Positions 54,740 through 63,674 of a DNA stretch of 64,000 nt are shown here, one piece after another. Below the pieces are notes generated by a model that made no database searches, was not told the origin of the DNA, and was given only the letters and a program-made list of their open reading frames with translations. A program made the position numbers and the translations under genes. This stretch comes from Candidatus Ancillula prorhinotermitis (GTDB lineage Bacteria > Actinomycetota > Actinomycetes > Actinomycetales > Bifidobacteriaceae): the NCBI GenBank assembly GCA_031280795.1, contig JAITGF010000003.1:62001-126000 (forward strand), read 5' to 3'. Each line of letters begins with the position of its first letter. Positions within the stretch are counted from its first letter, which is position 1.

Positions 54740-55420
54740 TGCATACGGAAATAAATTCCGTATGCCGCTCAGAAGAACATGTGCATTCCAATAAAGGCGC
54801 TGCTCCGCGCCTTAACTCCGCAAAACACTTTGTTTTGGTCAGCGCTCGTAAACTCGCTACCAAAACCACGAACTTCTCGCTCACCTGCCAAGGAAATGAA
54901 TTCCGTGCCTGCTCGCTTCGGTTCTTAGGCTGCGAGGCTGATATGCGAGTAGTGAGCAGGTCAGCAGCTTTGCTGGTGAGCAGGCGAACGTAGTAAGCAT
55001 ATGTTTTTCATAGTTTTCGAAGAAAACGGTAATGAAAAACAAGTGTCAGCCGCGTAGTGTAGCAGGTCGGGAACTTGTTTCTCGAGCAGGCGTAGCGGAG
55101 CAAGGGCTGTTTCTTTGGTAGTGAGTGAAACGAACGGTAGCCAAAGATGAGTGTTTGTTAGGGGTAATTTGCGAGCAAATTACTCTGATTTTTCTAACTT
55201 CGCGCGCACGTACCTGCTTGAAGTGGCTGCGCCCGTAGATTTACACGTGTTTTCAAAATGAACTTTGAGGTAGTTTGGAAAATAGATTTATGCTACAACT
55301 TGCAAAGCAAATTTTAGTTCCTATAAATAAATCTATTGACAACCCAAGGGAGCTCCGGTTTGAGGTCGAGCGTGCCGAAAAGTTTCCATTTTAAAATACT
55401 TGTAAATCTACAGGTACGGA
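54740..55420. repeat. Repeat-rich non-coding region with palindromic element copy 3
   Basis: No gene is seen between 54722 and 55504. It holds a hairpin GCATACGGAA/TTCCGTATGC (about 54748-54772), the family core AAAGGCGC-N6-GCGCCTTAACTCCG (54793-54820), CTGCGAGGC, and the palindrome GTAATTTGC-GA-GCAAATTAC (55164-55183). It also holds a 23-bp copy (55023-55045) of the sequence just past the rpf-like gene stop, plus nested inverted repeats: GTAGATTTACA (55235) with TGTAAATCTAC (55401), and CGTACCTG (about 55209) with CAGGTACG (about 55411). Confidence 0.75.
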
Positions 55421-55504
55421 GTTACGCCCAGAGTGCTTTTTTCAACAAAGAAATGTCGGGGCTTTGCCGTGACTTTCGACTTGAGAAATGGCGGGGTACG
55501 GGGG

Positions 55505-56935
55505 TTACTCCCCGAGTGATGTGTGAGATGTCACCCAGGTCACCATTAGCGAAAGTGCGAAGCCAGGTACCAACTCGTATAAGCTGCTCACGGCTGGGAG
55601 ATGTGGCCAAACAAGCACGCAAAGACCACCGGAAACCATGCCTGCGATGGCAGAAACACAGGAAATGCGCTCACGATACAAAACCAGCAAGACCAAAGGT
55701 CCAAATGCCGCTCCGAAACCTGCCCACGCGTTTGACACTAAAGTCATTATCTGGTTTTCGGGGTTCAAAGCAATCAGGAACCCCAGCAGCGCAATGCCTA
55801 CGACAAAAATGCGTGACAATTTCAAACGAACATTATCAGAAACGTCTCCATTTTTAAGGCTGCCTGCATAAATATCTACACTTATCGAAGATGATGCCAT
55901 TAAAAGTTGACTCGCAGCTGTCGACATAATCGCTGAAAGTATCGCACAGAAAAAAAGCCCGGCGATGAACGGTAGCGTTAGGTAACCCCCATCGATAAAA
56001 AGCTTATGAATCATCATAGTAAAAAGGTTCTCTGAGTCGCCTTTTGAAAGCGTTTCTCCGCCGATGAACGCCCTGCCGACTACACCAATCAGCACTGCAA
56101 AACCCAGCGAAATCGCACACCAAATAATTGCAATAACGCCAGAGCGGGTGGCAGTTTTCGTGTCTTTGAGCGCCATATACTTCACAATGATGTGTGGCAT
56201 GCCAAAATAGCCAAGGCCCCAAGCTAGATTTGACACTATCTGAACCAAGCTTACAGGCGCAGAAGAAACTGCAGGCTCAAACAACGCGCTAGAAACACCG
56301 CCGAGCACTAACATCGCCCCGATTGGAACGGCGGCTACTGCCACCACCATCAATATACCTTGGGCGACGGAAGTCCAGGCGATAGAAAGGAAGCCACCTA
56401 AAAAAGTGTAGGTTATCACAATGGCAGCAGTTATCAGCATTGACACCAAATAGCTTGTACCAAAAGTGTAGGAGAAGAACTTTCCACCTGCCACAAATCC
56501 GGAGGCTGTGTACACAGTAAAGAAAAGTGTTATAATGATAGAAGATAGCACGCGCAATGCCTTCTTTTGCGCATCAGTTCCGGAGCAAGAAGCTGCGAAG
56601 AACTTAGGTAGCGTTACCGAATCATCGGCCGCTTGAGATTTTGTACGCATTTTTTTCGCCACGAAGACCCAGTTGCAAACTGTACCAAGTAGCAACCCTA
56701 CCGCAATCCAAGCCTCACCTGTACCGGCGATGTAAATCGCACCAGGAAGCCCCATGAAAAGCCAAGCTGACATATCGGACGCCTCAGCCGAGAGTGCACC
56801 AACTAGTGCCCCAAGCGAACGCCCACCAATGATGTAGTCCGAGCTAGTCTTAACGCGCCTGAAGCCGATACCTCCGAGCACGACCATCAACCCCGCATAA
56901 GCCACGAAGGCCATAACAATGCTAATCTGAGTCAT
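55505..56935 (-). CDS. putP: Sodium/solute symporter, PutP-like
   Basis: 476 residues, about 12-13 membrane segments. SSS-family signature with YIIGGRSLGALVGALSAEASDMSAWLFMGLPG near residues 34-64 and GMPHIIVKYMALKD; AILSAIMSTAASQLL marks the conserved eighth-ninth helix region. The overall layout fits sodium/proline symporters. Ribosome-binding site AAGGTGA. It is a single gene with repeat DNA downstream. The exact substrate is inferred from family resemblance only. Confidence 0.88.
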   Translation of the reverse strand: MTQISIVMAFVAYAGLMVVLGGIGFRRVKTSSDYIIGGRSLGALVGALSAEASDMSAWLFMGLPGAIYIAGTGEAWIAVGLLLGTVCNWVFVAKKMRTKSQAADDSVTLPKFFAASCSGTDAQKKALRVLSSIIITLFFTVYTASGFVAGGKFFSYTFGTSYLVSMLITAAIVITYTFLGGFLSIAWTSVAQGILMVVAVAAVPIGAMLVLGGVSSALFEPAVSSAPVSLVQIVSNLAWGLGYFGMPHIIVKYMALKDTKTATRSGVIAIIWCAISLGFAVLIGVVGRAFIGGETLSKGDSENLFTMMIHKLFIDGGYLTLPFIAGLFFCAILSAIMSTAASQLLMASSSISVDIYAGSLKNGDVSDNVRLKLSRIFVVGIALLGFLIALNPENQIMTLVSNAWAGFGAAFGPLVLLVLYRERISCVSAIAGMVSGGLCVLVWPHLPAVSSLYELVPGFALSLMVTWVTSHTSLGE

Positions 56936-57079
56936 ACATCACCTTACTTTCGCGCCTGCATTACACCCGCAGAATCTATAATTAGTCAAAACTTTTTGAA
57001 TCAAATTGGTTGACAGGTGACGAAGTGCTACAATTTCTTCAAAATTTTTCTGAATGGAATTACTCGATAAATAGCGATG

Positions 57080-57097
57080 CTGTACTTCGTTACAGCG
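57080..57097. other. Short hairpin between fusA and putP
   Basis: GCTGTA/TACAGC stem with a 6-nt loop, roughly 45 nt beyond the fusA stop. It lacks a T-run, so it is at most a weak pause or RNA end. Confidence 0.3.
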
Positions 57098-57138
57098 AGC
57101 TGTGAAATCTGTAATTATAACAGAAAAAGATGGAGAAA

Positions 57139-59307
57139 TTATTCACCGCGGACTTTTTTGATTACCTCATCCGCAATGTTGCGTGGCGCCTCAGCGTAGT
57201 GGCTAAATTGCATAGTGAAGACTGCGCGACCTTGGGTAAAGGAGCGCAAATCGCCAATGTAGCCGAACATCTCAGAAAGCGGAACGTCAGCATCAATCAC
57301 TTTAACGCCAACAGCGTCAGTCTGCTGCTTCATGATGCCACGACGAGAGTTGATGTCACCAATCACTGAGCCGAGATACTCATCTGGAGTACGAACTTCT
57401 ACAGCCATGATAGGCTCCATCAGCACAGGATTTGCTTTCTTACCAGCCTCGCGGAACGCCTGGATACCAGCGAGCTCGAACGCAAAGATAGAAGAGTCGA
57501 CATCGTGAGTTTGCCCATCATAAAGAGTTGCTTTCACGCCTACGACTGGATACCCGGCAAGAATACCACTTTCCATAGCTTTTTTGATACCAACTTCTAC
57601 ACCCGGTATGTACTCACGCGGAATCGAGCCGCCCTTAATTTCGTTAACGAACTCGAAAGTAACCTCATTACCCTCTTCATCCTTAGTGCCCTCAGGGATA
57701 GGCTCAAATTTAATCTGCACCTTCGCGAACTGACCAGAACCACCTGACTGCTTCTTGTGGGTGTACTCTTGGTCAACATTGCCACGAATCGCTTCACGGT
57801 AGGCAACTTGAGGGTTACCAACGTTAGCCTCAACTTTGAATTCACGCTTCATGCGATCGACCATAATGTCAAGGTGTAGCTCACCCATACCACCGATCAC
57901 AGTCTGACCAGACTCTTCATCATGGCGCACAGTAAAGGTTGGATCTTCTTTAGAGAGCTTCTGGATAGCTACAGAAAGTTTCTCTTGGTCAGCTTTCGAA
58001 TTGGGCTCAATTGCCACTGAAATCACTGGATCGGGGAAGCTCATCGACTCTAGGATGACTGGGTTCGCAGTATCGCAAAGCGTGTCACCAGTTGTCGTCT
58101 CCTTAAGGCCGATGAATGCGTAAATGTGACCAGCAATTGCCTCATCTACAGGATTCTCTTTATTTGAATGCATCTGGAACATTTTACCGATGCGCTCTTT
58201 CTTGTTCTTAATCGAGTTCAAAACTGTATCGCCAGGCTTAGCTGTACCAGAGTAAACGCGAATGTAAGTAAGTTCACCGAAGAATGGATGTACTGCCACC
58301 TTAAAGGCAAGAGCGGAAAATGGCGCAGAAGCCTCAGCTTTACGGGTAACCTCTTTGTCAGGGTTGTTCATATCGTGCCCGGCAACATCTGGAACGTCGA
58401 GAGGAGAAGGTAAGTAATCAACTACTGCGTCAAGCATCGGCTGCACGCCCTTATCTTTATAGGCGCTACCACAAAGGATCGGGAATGCTTCCGAATTTGT
58501 CACCACGTGACGTAGGCCAGCTTTAATCTGATCAGTTGTCAAATCGCCGGTCTCAAGGTATGCTTCCATAAGATCTTCGCTAGTTTCTGCAACATCTTCA
58601 AGCAGGGCTGCACGATATTCTTCCACAAGTGTGCTAAGCTTCACAGTACGCTTATTGCCATCACCATTGTCAACTACAACATCACGGTCAACATCTTCAA
58701 CACTCACAGTATCGAACTTCTTACCATGATCCTCAGAGTTACCCCAAGTATACGCTTTTAGCTCCACAAGATCCACTACGCCTTCAAAACCGTCTTCTTC
58801 ACCGATGGGAAGCTGAATCGCAATCGGCTTAGCTTTTAGGCGGTCTTTGATGGTCTGGATAGAAAAGTAGAAATTCGCACCAAGCTTATCCATTTTGTTG
58901 ATGAAACAAATACGAGGAACGTTGTACTTATCAGCTTGACGCCATACTGTTTCCGATTGTGGCTCAACGCCTTCCTTGCCGTCAAAGACAGCTACGGCAC
59001 CATCGAGGACGCGTAGCGAGCGCTCGACCTCAACTGTGAAGTCCACGTGGCCAGGTGTATCGATAATGTTGATGTGGGTATCCCCCCATTTGCATGCAGT
59101 TGCTGCTGAAGTGATAGTAATACCACGCTCTTGCTCCTGCTCCATCCAGTCCATCGTTGAAGCACCATCATGAGTCTCACCGATCTTGTGGTTCACACCT
59201 GCATAGTACAAAATACGCTCAGTCGTAGTAGTCTTACCAGCGTCGATGTGTGCCATAATACCAATGTTGCGAACTTTCGATAGGTTCTTCTCTGCATTAA
59301 CTGCCAT
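57139..59307 (-). CDS. fusA: Elongation factor G
   Basis: 722 residues. G1 [22 protein letters not shown]2 [10 protein letters not shown]3 [20 protein letters not shown]4 [11 protein letters not shown], then domains II-V to [23 protein letters not shown] is the translocase GTPase of translation, also used in ribosome recycling. It has its own strong promoter and stands alone, whereas in most bacteria rpsL-rpsG precede and tuf follows. Confidence 0.97.
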   Translation of the reverse strand: MAVNAEKNLSKVRNIGIMAHIDAGKTTTTERILYYAGVNHKIGETHDGASTMDWMEQEQERGITITSAATACKWGDTHINIIDTPGHVDFTVEVERSLRVLDGAVAVFDGKEGVEPQSETVWRQADKYNVPRICFINKMDKLGANFYFSIQTIKDRLKAKPIAIQLPIGEEDGFEGVVDLVELKAYTWGNSEDHGKKFDTVSVEDVDRDVVVDNGDGNKRTVKLSTLVEEYRAALLEDVAETSEDLMEAYLETGDLTTDQIKAGLRHVVTNSEAFPILCGSAYKDKGVQPMLDAVVDYLPSPLDVPDVAGHDMNNPDKEVTRKAEASAPFSALAFKVAVHPFFGELTYIRVYSGTAKPGDTVLNSIKNKKERIGKMFQMHSNKENPVDEAIAGHIYAFIGLKETTTGDTLCDTANPVILESMSFPDPVISVAIEPNSKADQEKLSVAIQKLSKEDPTFTVRHDEESGQTVIGGMGELHLDIMVDRMKREFKVEANVGNPQVAYREAIRGNVDQEYTHKKQSGGSGQFAKVQIKFEPIPEGTKDEEGNEVTFEFVNEIKGGSIPREYIPGVEVGIKKAMESGILAGYPVVGVKATLYDGQTHDVDSSIFAFELAGIQAFREAGKKANPVLMEPIMAVEVRTPDEYLGSVIGDINSRRGIMKQQTDAVGVKVIDADVPLSEMFGYIGDLRSFTQGRAVFTMQFSHYAEAPRNIADEVIKKVRGE

Positions 59308-59344
59308 TTATTCCTCTTTCTGTGAATTAAAATTATCTATATGA

Positions 59345-59373
59345 ATTATACCACAATACCGCGTATTTGTCAA
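59345..59373 (-). promoter_or_regulatory. Consensus promoter of fusA
   Basis: Perfect TTGACA, 17-bp spacer ending TGTGG, TATAAT on the minus strand; short leader with AGAGGA before the ATG. Confidence 0.85.
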
Positions 59374-59534
59374 ATCTTTTGCAAAGAAACGCGATAGTAC
59401 ATGGTGAAATAATGATAAATGATGATGAAATAGCATAAATGATTCTTAACAGCCCTGATTTTTCACATTAGCACCCGAGCTTAGATTCCTCGCTATTAGA
59501 AAAATATATACTTGACACATAGAAAGGAGTAATA

Positions 59535-60539
59535 ATGTCAAATCGCTTTCGCTTTCGATCCGAATCGCTCGATAGTCTTTTAAATTGTCTTAGTAGGTTT
59601 GCAGAAGATGAAATGTACATAAAGATGCATGCACCCGTAGTGGAGTTAAGCAACGGGGAATACAGTATACTTGCAAATGAATTTGACAATGGCGGAGCAT
59701 TAGTTGACCAGTCTCGCAATAACACAAAAATCCAAAACGAATCAAACGCTTTGGTAAGTAGTTTATTTACGAACGCGTATGAACTCATTCACTACACCAA
59801 TCAAGCGAAAAGCGTATTTTACAACGCCGAAGATGGTCTATTTTCCTTAACGAATATTTTTTCGAGCTTATTTATTCGGAGTTCGTTTTTCCAGAATATA
59901 CTAGACCTTTTCGAAAAACTTTTTGACAATGACAAAGCACTCAGGGAGACGATAAAAAAGATTGAGGAAGCGGAAATTGAGTTTGAAAAAGTGATCGCCA
60001 TTATTATCCGAAACGGAAACGCCTGCCGTCAACAGGTAGAAGATGACCTAATGTCCAGTGGCGTTACCAGTGCTTTCAGTGAATCAATTGAAGTGTATAT
60101 GCAGCGCAAGCGTATCCCAGATTCATTTATTAACATGAATATCGATGGTCTCTTAGGTGAGAATCCGGACATTTTGCGCAAAGGAGTAACCCAAGGCTTT
60201 TATGGCGAATACTGGGATCCCAACGTTAAAGAGCAATGCACTTTTTACGCTGCAACTAGACGGACGCAGCTCGGGCGCCCCCTCCCTAATAACGGCCCTT
60301 GGGGAAATGCCGTATCTTGGGCAAACAGTGCTATAAAAGCAGGTCTAGAAGTTAGCAAAACACCTGCACCAGGCGATGTTTTCTGCCAAAAGGGCACTTG
60401 GGGTCACGTAGGAATCGTAGAAGGCGTACTTGAAGATGGAACGATTGTCATTTCTGAAGCAAATAATGACTTTAAGGGAGGGTACGGTGTGCGTAAAGTG
60501 TCACCTCGGGCATATGCCTCCTGGCAATTCATCAAATAG
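59535..60539 (+). CDS. CHAP-domain protein with helical N-terminus, possible secreted amidase/effector
   Basis: 334 residues, ribosome-binding site GAAAGGAG. No classical signal peptide. The first 220 residues or so are mostly helical, beginning FRFRSESLDSLLNCLSRFAED and including a coiled coil (RETIKKIEEAEIEFEKVI). The C-terminal CHAP domain has the Cys nucleophile in KEQCTFYAATRR (about 234), His in WGHVGIVEGV (about 289) and IVISEANND. CHAP enzymes cleave peptidoglycan amide bonds. The helical N-terminus resembles WXG/LXG-type secretion domains in general character, but this is not proven. It stands alone, converging on panC. Confidence 0.82.
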   Translation: MSNRFRFRSESLDSLLNCLSRFAEDEMYIKMHAPVVELSNGEYSILANEFDNGGALVDQSRNNTKIQNESNALVSSLFTNAYELIHYTNQAKSVFYNAEDGLFSLTNIFSSLFIRSSFFQNILDLFEKLFDNDKALRETIKKIEEAEIEFEKVIAIIIRNGNACRQQVEDDLMSSGVTSAFSESIEVYMQRKRIPDSFINMNIDGLLGENPDILRKGVTQGFYGEYWDPNVKEQCTFYAATRRTQLGRPLPNNGPWGNAVSWANSAIKAGLEVSKTPAPGDVFCQKGTWGHVGIVEGVLEDGTIVISEANNDFKGGYGVRKVSPRAYASWQFIK

Positions 60540-60621
60540 TGACACATTTACGTGAATCTTGAAGCCATTTCGCGCCGCTAGAGCCTCAAGAGCCGAATCA
60601 ATAATGCGGTCGACGCTAGAT

Positions 60622-61503
60622 TCAAGCGTGAAGCACGATATTATCTATTAGGCGAGTACGGTGTACGTCTTCGCCTATAAACACTGCAATAGCTAAGAGC
60701 GCAGGGGTTTCGATTATTTCTAAGTCCTCAAGAGTGTCGGGGTTAACCAATGAAACGTAGTCGATTTTTGCTAGTGGCTCAGAAGTTATAACTTCTTTAA
60801 CGTATTCCACCAATGCGTGCGCATCATTCTGTCCAGACTTTAAGCGAGAATCTGCTTCCACCAATGCCTTGTATAGAACCTGGGCAGCACTGCGTTCAGC
60901 TTGATTCAAGTAGACGTTACGAGAGGACATCGCCAAACCGTCAGCTTCACGAAAAGTTGGGCACCCAACTATCTCCACATTGCGATTTGTATCCTTAACC
61001 ATTCGTTTAATGATATTTAGTTGTTGAGCATCTTTTTGCCCGAAATAAGCGCGCTCCGGCTCGGCAATGTTGAAAATCTTTGCTACCACTGTGCAAACAC
61101 CTTCAAAGTGACCAGGTCGCTTAGCACCGCAGAGCTTAGAGGAAAGGCCAATTGGAGGCACAACCATAGTTAAGCTTTTTGCATGCTCAGAAAAATCATC
61201 TCCATACATCTCCTTTACGCTGGGGTAAAAAAGCACATCGGCACCATTTGATTCTACAAGCTCAAAATCCTTTTCCAAATCTCTGGGGTACTTTGAAAGG
61301 TCTTCTGAAGGGCCGAACTGGATTGGGTTTAGAAAATCCGTCACCACTACAACGTCGTTTTGGCTACGCGCAGTTTCGATTAGGCTTTGGTGGCCTTTAT
61401 GTAGATATCCCATTGTCGGTACAACGCCGACAGTTTTGCCTTCCATACGCCATGAGGAACGCATCTTTCTTAGCTCGGCGATATCTTTTACTAGAATTGT
61501 CAT
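60622..61503 (-). CDS. panC: Pantoate-beta-alanine ligase
   Basis: 293 residues. VVPTMGYLHKGHQSLIETAR (HIGH-like motif), TDFLNPIQFGPSEDLSKYPR, FEGVCTVVAKIFNI, AYFGQKDAQQLNIIKRM and LAMSSRNVYLN are present. It condenses pantoate with beta-alanine using ATP to make pantothenate. Starts 3 nt after panB. panD is not in the window. Confidence 0.96.
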   Translation of the reverse strand: MTILVKDIAELRKMRSSWRMEGKTVGVVPTMGYLHKGHQSLIETARSQNDVVVVTDFLNPIQFGPSEDLSKYPRDLEKDFELVESNGADVLFYPSVKEMYGDDFSEHAKSLTMVVPPIGLSSKLCGAKRPGHFEGVCTVVAKIFNIAEPERAYFGQKDAQQLNIIKRMVKDTNRNVEIVGCPTFREADGLAMSSRNVYLNQAERSAAQVLYKALVEADSRLKSGQNDAHALVEYVKEVITSEPLAKIDYVSLVNPDTLEDLEIIETPALLAIAVFIGEDVHRTRLIDNIVLHA

Positions 61504-61506
61504 CGA

Positions 61507-62370
61507 TCAGCCCTCGACTTCTGCAGGCGAACTAGACACACTTTCAGTTGACATTTTGAATGTATGTTTTTCAGCAGGGAACTCTAAACTCCTAACGTCG
61601 CGGCAGTAGTCCTTAATGGAGTTTACAACGGTACTCTTCAGGTCAGCATACTCTTTAACGAATTTGGGGACTTGGTCATTCATCCCAAGCATATCCTGTA
61701 GCACTAACACTTGTCCGTCGACGTTAGCCCCAGCTCCGATGCCGATCACTGGTATGCTCAGTGCCGCAGTAACTTCTCCAGCCACTTCAGCTGGAACGCC
61801 TTCGAGCACCAACATGCAAGCACCGGCTTCTTCAACTGCTCGCGCATCATCGAGTAGTACTTTAGCAGCGTCCTTAGTTTTAGCCTGCACTTTGAACCCT
61901 CCAAACACGTTCACAGATTGCGGAGTCAACCCCAAGTGTGCTACACAAAGAATCTGGGCGTGCACGATAGCTTTAATGACGTCAGTAAAGCCTGCACCGC
62001 CTTCTAACTTTACTGCTTGGGCGCCAGTTTCTTTAATGATGCGACCAGCATTTTGAGCAGCCTCCAAAGCACTGAGGTGATAGCTCATGAAAGGCAGATC
62101 GGCGATAACGAAGGCATCAGGTGTAGTTCGCATCACTGCGCTAGCACTCCGGATAATATCTTCAATATCCACTGGTAAAGTAGTGTCATACCCAAGCATA
62201 GTGTTCCCCATAGAGTCGCCCACTAAAATGCAATCGACTCCAGCTTGGTCGACAAGGCGTGCAAAAGTAGAGTCGTAGCAAGTAATCATTGCGATCTTTT
62301 CACCACGCTCTTTCATCTTCTGCAAGCTTGTGATGCTTCGCTTACATGAAGTCTTTTTATTTTCATCCAT
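61507..62370 (-). CDS. panB: 3-methyl-2-oxobutanoate hydroxymethyltransferase
   Basis: 287 residues from the ATG at 62370. MKERGEKIAMITCYDSTFARL, DCILVGDSMGNTMLGYDTTLPV, VKLEGGAGFTDVIKA, CVAHLGLTPQSVNVFGGFKVQ and IPVIGIGAGANVDGQVLVL are diagnostic. It makes ketopantoate from 2-oxoisovalerate. The ATG lies 1 nt after the tRNA-Arg discriminator base and has no room for a separate ribosome-binding site. Expression from the tRNA transcript, released by 3' processing of the tRNA, is likely. Confidence 0.95.
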   Translation of the reverse strand: MDENKKTSCKRSITSLQKMKERGEKIAMITCYDSTFARLVDQAGVDCILVGDSMGNTMLGYDTTLPVDIEDIIRSASAVMRTTPDAFVIADLPFMSYHLSALEAAQNAGRIIKETGAQAVKLEGGAGFTDVIKAIVHAQILCVAHLGLTPQSVNVFGGFKVQAKTKDAAKVLLDDARAVEEAGACMLVLEGVPAEVAGEVTAALSIPVIGIGAGANVDGQVLVLQDMLGMNDQVPKFVKEYADLKSTVVNSIKDYCRDVRSLEFPAEKHTFKMSTESVSSSPAEVEG

Positions 62371-62371
62371 G

Positions 62372-62445
62372 TGCCCCCGACATGATTCGAACATGCGACC
62401 TTCTCCTTAGGAGGGAGACGCTCTATCCAGCTGAGCTACGAGAGC
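62372..62445 (-). tRNA. tRNA-Arg (anticodon CCU)
   Basis: Minus strand: acceptor GCTCTCG/CGGGGGC with G-T pairs, D-arm AGCTCAGCTGGATAGAGC, anticodon stem TCTCC/GGAGA around CTCCTAA (anticodon CCT), T-loop ATGTTCGAATC, discriminator A, no encoded CCA. A -10 TATAAT lies at 62454-62459. panB begins 1 nt downstream. Confidence 0.95.
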
Positions 62446-62453
62446 ATATCATT

Positions 62454-62459
62454 ATTATA
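62454..62459 (-). promoter_or_regulatory. -10 box of the tRNA-Arg/panB/panC transcript
   Basis: TATAAT on the minus strand, 8 nt before the tRNA 5' end, overlapping the stop region of the chorismate mutase gene. No clear -35. Confidence 0.5.
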
Positions 62460-62763
62460 CTACATCTTTGAGTTCGCCGTGTCTATGCTTGACCGCCTTC
62501 ATAATTACACCCCATATCTCCTTTTCGAGACCATCGGGTAATGCCAACTCTTTGCTGAGGCGTTTCATGCGTTTATATTGCTTAGCTTCGCGAATCGGAT
62601 CCGCATCTTCAATTCTATGTTCGGCCTTAAACTTACCGACTTCCTCAGTAATCGAGAAGCGTTTTGATAGCAAGTAGAGTATTTCGTCATCAATCTCATC
62701 GATTTCAGCGCGCAAATTACTAAGCTCCAAAGCTAACTCCGCAGACAAATCATCTATATTCAT
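62455..62763 (-). CDS. Chorismate mutase, AroQ class
   Basis: 102 residues from the ATG at 62763 with GAAAGGTG upstream. AroQ helical fold: LSNLRAEIDEIDDEILYLLSKR, FSITEEVGKFKAEH, DPIREAKQYKRMKRLS and the C-terminal helix EKEIWGVIMKAVKHRHGE. It rearranges chorismate to prephenate toward Phe and Tyr and complements aroC, aroE and trp genes in the window. Confidence 0.9.
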   Translation of the reverse strand: MNIDDLSAELALELSNLRAEIDEIDDEILYLLSKRFSITEEVGKFKAEHRIEDADPIREAKQYKRMKRLSKELALPDGLEKEIWGVIMKAVKHRHGELKDVV

Positions 62764-62847
62764 ATTATACACCTTTCTTCAAGTTTACGTATGTCTCATG
62801 TTCTTCTTGTTTTTGCTTGCAAATTGTTTGTGGCATGGGTACCTACC

Positions 62848-63222
62848 TTACGCAGTTGGGTTTGGAAATCCTTCCCCAGCTAAAATATGCCCATGCGCAT
62901 GGAATACTGTTTGCCCTGCACTGGCTTTAGTGTTGAAGATTAAAGTAAACCCGCCATCTTCAAATAGGTTTGCAGATAATTCACTGCCGGCATGAATGAG
63001 CTTTCCGGACGCAATATCACCTGCGATTTCAGCGAGGTGGGCTAAAGTTTTGGGGTCATTAGAAAGCTCCACAACGTCTTGGTAGTGCTTTTTGGGGGTG
63101 ATGAGGACATGCACTTTGGCTTTGGGGGCAATATCTTCAAAAGCGAGTACTAAATCATCTTCGTAGACCTTTTTAGAAGGAATCTCACCAGCGATTATTT
63201 TACAAAAGATGCAACTGTCCAT
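62848..63222 (-). CDS. HIT-family nucleotide-binding hydrolase
   Basis: 124 residues. CIFCKIIAGEIPSKKVYEDD, HVLITPKKHY and the histidine triad in QTVFHAHGHILAGEG (usual HxHxH) are present; the Cys pair CIFC suggests a zinc site as in Hint proteins. It would hydrolyse adenosine phosphoramidates or similar compounds. Starts at the base where the rpiB stop ends. Confidence 0.93.
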   Translation of the reverse strand: MDSCIFCKIIAGEIPSKKVYEDDLVLAFEDIAPKAKVHVLITPKKHYQDVVELSNDPKTLAHLAEIAGDIASGKLIHAGSELSANLFEDGGFTLIFNTKASAGQTVFHAHGHILAGEGFPNPTA

Positions 63223-63674
63223 TACTTAAAGTTCTTATCTTCAATCGCTGTTAACATGTCGACGCGGCGTTGATGGCGACCACCTTCTTCAAAGTCCGCC
63301 TCTAACCAGGCGGTCAGGATTTCTTCCCCAAGACCGATTCCCACAACTCTTGCCCCCATTGATAAGACGTTGCTGTTATTGTGTTCACGACTCATTTTGG
63401 CTGTGAACGTGTCAGAACAGACTACTGCGCGCACACCTTTAACCTTATTTGCAGCCAGCGATATCCCAACACCAGTGCCACAGAAAAGCAGGCCTTTTTC
63501 GTATTCGCCAGAAGCGACTTTTTCGCCGACTAACTCGCCCCAGTTCGGGTAATCAGTCGATTCGTGATCGAACGTACCGAAATCAGTAAATTCAACACCT
63601 CTCTTCTTTAACACTTCTAACATCGGGAGTTTTAGGTCAATCCCGGCATGGTCTGATGCAACTGCAATTTTCAT
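63222..63674 (-). CDS. rpiB: Ribose-5-phosphate isomerase B
   Basis: 150 residues. KIAVASDHAGIDLKLPMLEVL, DFGTFDHESTDYPNWGE, LLFCGTGVGISLAANKVKGVRA (catalytic Cys) and REHNNSNVLSMGARVVG are diagnostic of RpiB. It interconverts ribose- and ribulose-5-phosphate. The ATG overlaps the purC TGA (ATGA). Confidence 0.96.
   Translation of the reverse strand: MKIAVASDHAGIDLKLPMLEVLKKRGVEFTDFGTFDHESTDYPNWGELVGEKVASGEYEKGLLFCGTGVGISLAANKVKGVRAVVCSDTFTAKMSREHNNSNVLSMGARVVGIGLGEEILTAWLEADFEEGGRHQRRVDMLTAIEDKNFK

Noticed and set aside
60540..60621. Open frame after panC on the minus strand resembling a protein fragment (RIIDSALEALAARNG)
   Set aside because: Too short to identify and it runs into the reverse complement of the CHAP gene; at most a gene remnant.
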